Assembly: GCA_026391935.1 (NCBI GenBank)
Contig: JAPLDC010000243.1
Span: 1 to 9,156 of the forward strand
DNA: 9,156 bases
Direction: 5' to 3'
Source of the DNA: Bacteroidota bacterium
GTDB taxonomy: Bacteria; Bacteroidota; Bacteroidia; 2-12-FULL-35-15
Part shown: one piece after another, positions 5,889-9,156 of the stretch
Numbering within the stretch: the stretch's first letter is position 1
Layout of the letters: every line of letters starts with the position of its first letter
The notes under the pieces: generated by a model
Seen by the model: only the letters and a program-made list of their open reading frames with translations
Database searches by the model: none
What the model was told of the DNA's origin: nothing
Made by a program: the position numbers and the translations under genes

Positions 5889-7532
5889 ATGAAAAAAAGT
5901 GTTCTTTACCTCATCATAAGTTGTTTTGCAGTTGCATCATTTGCACAAACTTCAAAAACTGTTACTATACCTGCAGGTAAACCTAAGCTTGTGGTAGGTA
6001 TTGTCATTGATCAAATGCGTTACGATTATATTTATCGATTTTGGGATAAATATGGTAATGATGGATTTAAAAAATTGGTGAACGAAGGTTTCTTTTGTAA
6101 AAACACAAATTACAATTATGTTCCAACGTTTACTGGTCCGGGGCATGCATCTATATATACAGGAACGACTCCTTCTGTTCATGGCATTATCGCAAATGAT
6201 TGGTTTGATAAATCGACTCTGAAAAGTATTTATTGTGTAGAGGATAATTCAGTCACAAGTGTCGGAACCATTGAAAAGGAAGGTAAGCGCTCTCCTGTAA
6301 ATATGCTTACAACTACTATTACAGATGAATTGAGGATCTCATCAAATATGAAATCTAAGGTAATCGGTATAGCTTTAAAAGACAGAAGTGCCATTCTTCC
6401 TGCTGGACACACTGCAAATGCTGCTTATTGGTTTGACGGAAGTAGTGGTTGTTTTATTTCAAGTTCTTATTATATGGCTGCATTGCCTCAATGGGTGCAG
6501 GATTTTAATAAGAAAGAATTAGCGAAATTGTATTTGAGTAAGCCGTGGAATACGCTTTTGCCTATTGATCAGTATACAGAAAGCTTGTCAGATGATAATA
6601 AATATGAGACAATCGCAAAGGGAGAAACAAAACCTGTATTTCCTCACGATCTGCCGAAATTAGCTCCAGAAAATGGCGGTTTTGGAATGATCCGTAATAC
6701 ACCTTTTGGAAATACCTTGACAAAAGATTTCGCAATTGAAACATTGAAACAAGAAAATTTAGGTAAATCAACAGCCACCGATTTTTTAGCAATTTCTTTT
6801 TCTTCTCCAGATTATATTGGTCATTCCTATGGTCCGAATTCTGTTGAGCAAGAAGATGATTATATTCGATTGGATAAAGAGCTTGCAGAATTATTGAAAG
6901 CGATTGAATTGCAAGTGGGAAAAGGAAATGCCTTGGTGTTCCTAACTGCTGATCACGCAGCATCAGAAGTGCCTTCTTATTTGACCGATTTAAAAATTCC
7001 GGCAGGATATGTTCATGAGAAAAAAATGGTTGATTCTTTAAAGATGTATCTTACAAAAACGTATGGCGATTCATTAGTCCTTTCTTATTCAAATCAACAA
7101 GTGTTTTTAAATCATTCTATAATTGATTCAAAAAAATTATACCTACCACAAGTGGAAGAGGATGTTGCTGCATTTATTCAAAAATTCCCTCAAGTATCAG
7201 AAGTTATTACAGCTACAACAATGAATAATTCTCAATTTACAGAAGGTGTTCGGTATTGTATCCAAAAGGGTTATAATGCGAAACGTTCGGGTGATGTTCT
7301 TGTAAATTACTTGCCTTCCTATATACCTTATATGCCTACAGGAACGACACATGGCTCACCATATAGTTATGATACACATGTTCCATTATTATTTTACGGA
7401 TGGAATATTAAACAAGGAAGTTCTACCGAGCAGGTTTATATTACAGATCTTGCAGCCACTTTAGCAATGATGCTTAATATTCAGTTTCCTAGTGGTTGCA
7501 CAGGAAAGCCAATCTCCTTTTTGGTAAAATAA
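5889..7532 (+). CDS. pafA: PafA-type alkaline phosphatase (phosphomonoesterase)
   Basis: This secreted alkaline-phosphatase-superfamily enzyme releases phosphate from phosphomonoesters. The signal peptide is MKKSVLYLIISCFAVASFA with Gln20 as likely mature start. Against Elizabethkingia PafA the catalytic set is complete: Zn ligands Asp41, Asp308, His312, Asp355, His356 and His497; Thr82 nucleophile in TFTGPGHAS; Asn103; and the K164-D-R166 pair that favours monoesters over diesters. The 547-residue length is normal. Activity in this group is typically Ca/Zn-dependent and not repressed by phosphate, but regulation here is unseen. It starts 62 bases after the PLC-like gene, and an acetyltransferase begins on the base after its stop. 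Inference: PLC-like cleavage could feed phosphorylated head groups to this enzyme. Confidence 0.93.
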   Translation: MKKSVLYLIISCFAVASFAQTSKTVTIPAGKPKLVVGIVIDQMRYDYIYRFWDKYGNDGFKKLVNEGFFCKNTNYNYVPTFTGPGHASIYTGTTPSVHGIIANDWFDKSTLKSIYCVEDNSVTSVGTIEKEGKRSPVNMLTTTITDELRISSNMKSKVIGIALKDRSAILPAGHTANAAYWFDGSSGCFISSSYYMAALPQWVQDFNKKELAKLYLSKPWNTLLPIDQYTESLSDDNKYETIAKGETKPVFPHDLPKLAPENGGFGMIRNTPFGNTLTKDFAIETLKQENLGKSTATDFLAISFSSPDYIGHSYGPNSVEQEDDYIRLDKELAELLKAIELQVGKGNALVFLTADHAASEVPSYLTDLKIPAGYVHEKKMVDSLKMYLTKTYGDSLVLSYSNQQVFLNHSIIDSKKLYLPQVEEDVAAFIQKFPQVSEVITATTMNNSQFTEGVRYCIQKGYNAKRSGDVLVNYLPSYIPYMPTGTTHGSPYSYDTHVPLLFYGWNIKQGSSTEQVYITDLAATLAMMLNIQFPSGCTGKPISFLVK

Positions 7533-7988
7533 ATGCAGGTAGAAGAATTTTTCAGAGAGAGTTATTCTATCAGTACAGATAGCGCTAGACTTGATATCTC
7601 TGTAATACATAATTTTTTAAATACTTCTTATTGGTCGGAAGATATTCCTTTTGCAATTGTTTCTAAAGCAATTGAAAATTCTTTATGCTTTGGTGTTTAT
7701 AATGGAAATAAACAAATAGGTTTTGCACGTGTAATTTCTGATTTCACAACTTTTGGATATCTGGCAGATGTATTTATCATTGAAGAGGAACGTGGATATG
7801 GTTTGTCAAAATGGCTGATGGAATGCATCTTAAAACATCAGCAATTACAGGGCTTACGTAATATATGCCTAATGACAAGAGATGCTCATTCTCTTTATGA
7901 GCGATTTGGTTTTAAAAATATTCCTAATCCTGAAAATTTTATGGCTATTAAGAAAGATGATTTTTATAAAAAAAAATCAAACGAATAG
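7533..7988 (+). CDS. GNAT-family N-acetyltransferase
   Basis: This 151-residue cytoplasmic protein has a single GNAT fold, transferring acetyl from acetyl-CoA to an amine. The substrate is not predictable. Visible signs are GVYNGNKQIGFARVISD at 54-70 (strands 2-3), LADVFIIEEERGYGLSKWLM at 77-96 carrying the CoA pyrophosphate loop (R87-x-x-G90, with Ser at 92 where Gly/Ala is usual), and LYERFGF at 121-127 near the C-terminus. The ATG directly abuts the pafA TAA, so its translation probably depends on termination of pafA. No SD-like site stands apart from the pafA end. It closes the second gene run. It is the only predicted cytosolic enzyme among envelope and secreted proteins, so a functional link to pafA is doubtful. 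Confidence 0.9.
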   Translation: MQVEEFFRESYSISTDSARLDISVIHNFLNTSYWSEDIPFAIVSKAIENSLCFGVYNGNKQIGFARVISDFTTFGYLADVFIIEEERGYGLSKWLMECILKHQQLQGLRNICLMTRDAHSLYERFGFKNIPNPENFMAIKKDDFYKKKSNE

Positions 7989-8098
7989 AACCTTAATCGG
8001 TGCGTCATTGCCTGATACGAAGCGGTTTATTTCTATTTTTAATTGTTATCAATACGAGTACGATTAATATAAATAAGCACAGATCCGTTTATTATAAC

Positions 8099-8106
8099 TA
8101 TCTTTG
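8099..8106 (+). promoter_or_regulatory. Candidate Bacteroidota -7 box for the helicase gene
   Basis: TATCTTTG fits the TAnnTTTG consensus. Transcription would begin near 8113, leaving a leader of about 190 bases before the ATG at 8304. No TTG is present at the expected upstream distance, so only half of the promoter is supported. An 8-base degenerate match has a fair chance of being fortuitous in this composition. Confidence 0.35.
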
Positions 8107-8243
8107 TACTCTATTACATGAATTAAACTACTCATTGTTATTATATTCTTCCATAAGGATATATTTCTTCTCTCAATGCTTTCGGAATATCAAACCCCAA
8201 AAAATTAGAAGTTTAACCAGTAAAAAAAGAAATGCTTTTCATC

Positions 8244-8282
8244 AGACCGGTGATTTGTAATGTCTATAATTTTATCCGGTCT
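8244..8282. repeat. GC-rich 7-bp inverted repeat just before the helicase start
   Basis: AGACCGG (8244-8250) and CCGGTCT (8276-8282) are exact reverse complements separated by 25 bases. This is the most GC-rich motif in an otherwise AT-rich leader, ending 21 bases before the helicase ATG. GTCTATAA occurs twice (8262-8269 and 8279-8286), so the left AGAC could pair with either copy, allowing two alternative hairpins. It may be an RNA element or an operator; neither is proven. Confidence 0.5.
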
Positions 8283-8303
8283 ATAAACTAATAACAATTT
8301 ATA

Positions 8304-9156
8304 ATGTCATTTGAAAATTTAAATTTAATTGAGCCGATCCTTAAGGCTTTAAAAACAGAAGGATACACAATACCAACACCAATTCAAAAACAAGCAATCC
8401 CCTTGGTCTTAAATAGAAAAGACCTTCTTGGATGTGCACAAACAGGTACTGGAAAAACAGCTGCTTTTGCTATTCCTATAATTCAGTTGCTTTGTGAAGA
8501 TAAAAATCTTGCACAAGGAAAACGGGTAATCAGAAGTTTGATTCTAACTCCAACAAGAGAATTAGCAATTCAGATCGGAGAGAGCTTTGCAAATTATGGC
8601 AGAAATACAAATTTACGTTACAAAGTGATATTTGGAGGAGTAAGTCAGCATTCGCAAGTAGAATCATTACGTGCGGGAATAGATGTGCTTATTGCAACCC
8701 CCGGCCGATTACTCGATCTCATGAATCAACGTCATGTTGACATTTCAAAAATTCAGTTCTTTGTTCTTGACGAAGCGGATAGGATGTTAGACATGGGATT
8801 TGTACACGATGTAAAAAAGGTAATTGCGAAATTACCTGCAAAACGTCAATCTTTATTTTTCTCTGCTACCATGCCACCTGTAATCGTTAAATTGGCGGAT
8901 ACAATTTTGGTAAATCCTTCTAAAGTAGAAGTAACTCCTGTTTCTTCAACTGCGAATACGATCAATCAGGTGGTCTATTTTGTTGATAAGGAAAATAAAA
9001 AAAATCTATTGATCGATCTTTTGAAAGATAAAAAGATCGAGAGGGTATTGGTTTTTACAAGAACAAAGCATGGTGCCGATAAAGTAGCAAAGGACCTCAC
9101 AAAAAATGGGATCAATGCGCAAGCTATTCATGGTAATAAATCACAGAATGCCCGTC
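8304..9156 (+). CDS. rhlE: DEAD-box ATP-dependent RNA helicase, RhlE-like (3' end outside window)
   Basis: This enzyme unwinds RNA duplexes using ATP in the cytoplasm; the group serves ribosome assembly, mRNA turnover and cold growth. The first 284 residues are present. Motifs in order are the Q motif (GYTIPTPIQ, Gln28), motif I AQTGTGKT at 45-52, Ia PTRELA at 83-88, GG at 111-112, TPGR at 132-135, DEAD at 156-159, SAT at 187-189, then VLVFTRTKHGAD at 248-259 and HGNKSQNAR at 276-284 of the second RecA domain. HGNKSQ is characteristic of the RhlE branch. Missing are motifs V and VI (HRIGRTGR) and any basic C-terminal tail. The ATG at 8304 begins MSFENLNL, a normal RhlE N-terminus. It has its own long leader and probably forms a separate transcript. 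Confidence 0.95.
   Translation, partial: MSFENLNLIEPILKALKTEGYTIPTPIQKQAIPLVLNRKDLLGCAQTGTGKTAAFAIPIIQLLCEDKNLAQGKRVIRSLILTPTRELAIQIGESFANYGRNTNLRYKVIFGGVSQHSQVESLRAGIDVLIATPGRLLDLMNQRHVDISKIQFFVLDEADRMLDMGFVHDVKKVIAKLPAKRQSLFFSATMPPVIVKLADTILVNPSKVEVTPVSSTANTINQVVYFVDKENKKNLLIDLLKDKKIERVLVFTRTKHGADKVAKDLTKNGINAQAIHGNKSQNAR

Larger units (their letters stand above)
7989..8303. other. 315-base gene-free leader region before the helicase gene
   Basis: No supported gene is present. An 86-codon ATG reading (8000-8260) has a composition that looks like translated AT-rich noise. Just after the GNAT stop, ATCGG (7996-8000) can pair imperfectly with CCTGAT (8011-8016) before a T-rich run, giving at best a weak terminator. 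A candidate -7 box lies at 8099 and an inverted repeat at 8244-8282. If the promoter is right, the helicase mRNA has a leader of about 190 bases. Confidence 0.7.

Noticed and set aside
5798..5980. 60-codon frame spanning the PLC-like/pafA junction
   Set aside because: It overlaps both real genes in another frame and covers the pafA signal peptide; no family resemblance.
6562..6963. 133-codon minus-strand open frame inside pafA
   Set aside because: It is antisense to strongly conserved phosphatase sequence, including the metal-binding region, and has no domain of its own.
8000..8260. 86-codon open frame in the helicase leader
   Set aside because: No recognisable motif, composition of translated AT-rich DNA, no start-site support, and it covers the candidate promoter and part of the inverted repeat.
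1..9156. Mobile elements, CRISPR arrays, tRNA or rRNA genes
   Set aside because: No transposase or integrase motifs, no regularly spaced repeats, and no tRNA- or rRNA-like sequence seen by eye; a formal tRNA and Rfam scan was not possible.

Overview
The window looks like an ordinary chromosomal stretch of a Bacteroidota bacterium, probably from the Sphingobacteriales/Chitinophagales side. It is AT-rich, and its start sites are A-rich and lack clear Shine-Dalgarno sequences. Two intergenic regions carry TAnnTTTG-type -7 boxes. The protein families (PafA-type alkaline phosphatase, W/H-rich zinc phospholipase C-like protein, RhlE-like DEAD-box helicase, Obg without an OCT domain) have the form they usually take in this phylum. 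All supported genes are on the + strand. This taxonomic call is inference from family resemblance, not from a database search.

Region 1 (1-4010) is a compact run of genes. It begins with the Lys/Ala-rich C-terminal end of an unidentified protein, followed by the ribosome-assembly GTPase Obg. Next come a secreted, probably outer-membrane beta-barrel protein of unknown function and a lipoprotein with a TolB/PD40-like propeller. It ends with two tandem PAP2-superfamily phosphatases joined by an ATGA overlap; the first appears to start at TTG. Gaps are 14-36 bases, so co-transcription is plausible.

Region 2 (4011-4444) is a 434-base gene-free stretch. It holds two clear AT-rich inverted repeats and, just before the next gene, a candidate promoter.

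Region 3 (4445-7988) is a second tight run: a CrcB/Fluc fluoride channel, a secreted S1/P1-nuclease or phospholipase C-like zinc enzyme with every expected metal ligand, a PafA-like alkaline phosphatase with every expected active-site residue, and a GNAT acetyltransferase that begins directly after the PafA stop codon.

Region 4 (7989-9156) is a 315-base gene-free leader with a candidate promoter and a 7-bp GC-rich inverted repeat, followed by the first 284 codons of an RhlE-like RNA helicase that runs off the window.

The functional theme is phosphate-ester hydrolysis at or beyond the inner membrane. Two PAP2 enzymes, a PLC-like enzyme and a phosphomonoesterase lie within about 4.7 kb and could together process phospholipid head groups or lipid-linked (pyro)phosphates. 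I found no mobile element, CRISPR array, tRNA, rRNA or clear new defence-type system. The most notable points are the phosphohydrolase cluster, the unexplained OMP/lipoprotein pair, and the structured leaders.
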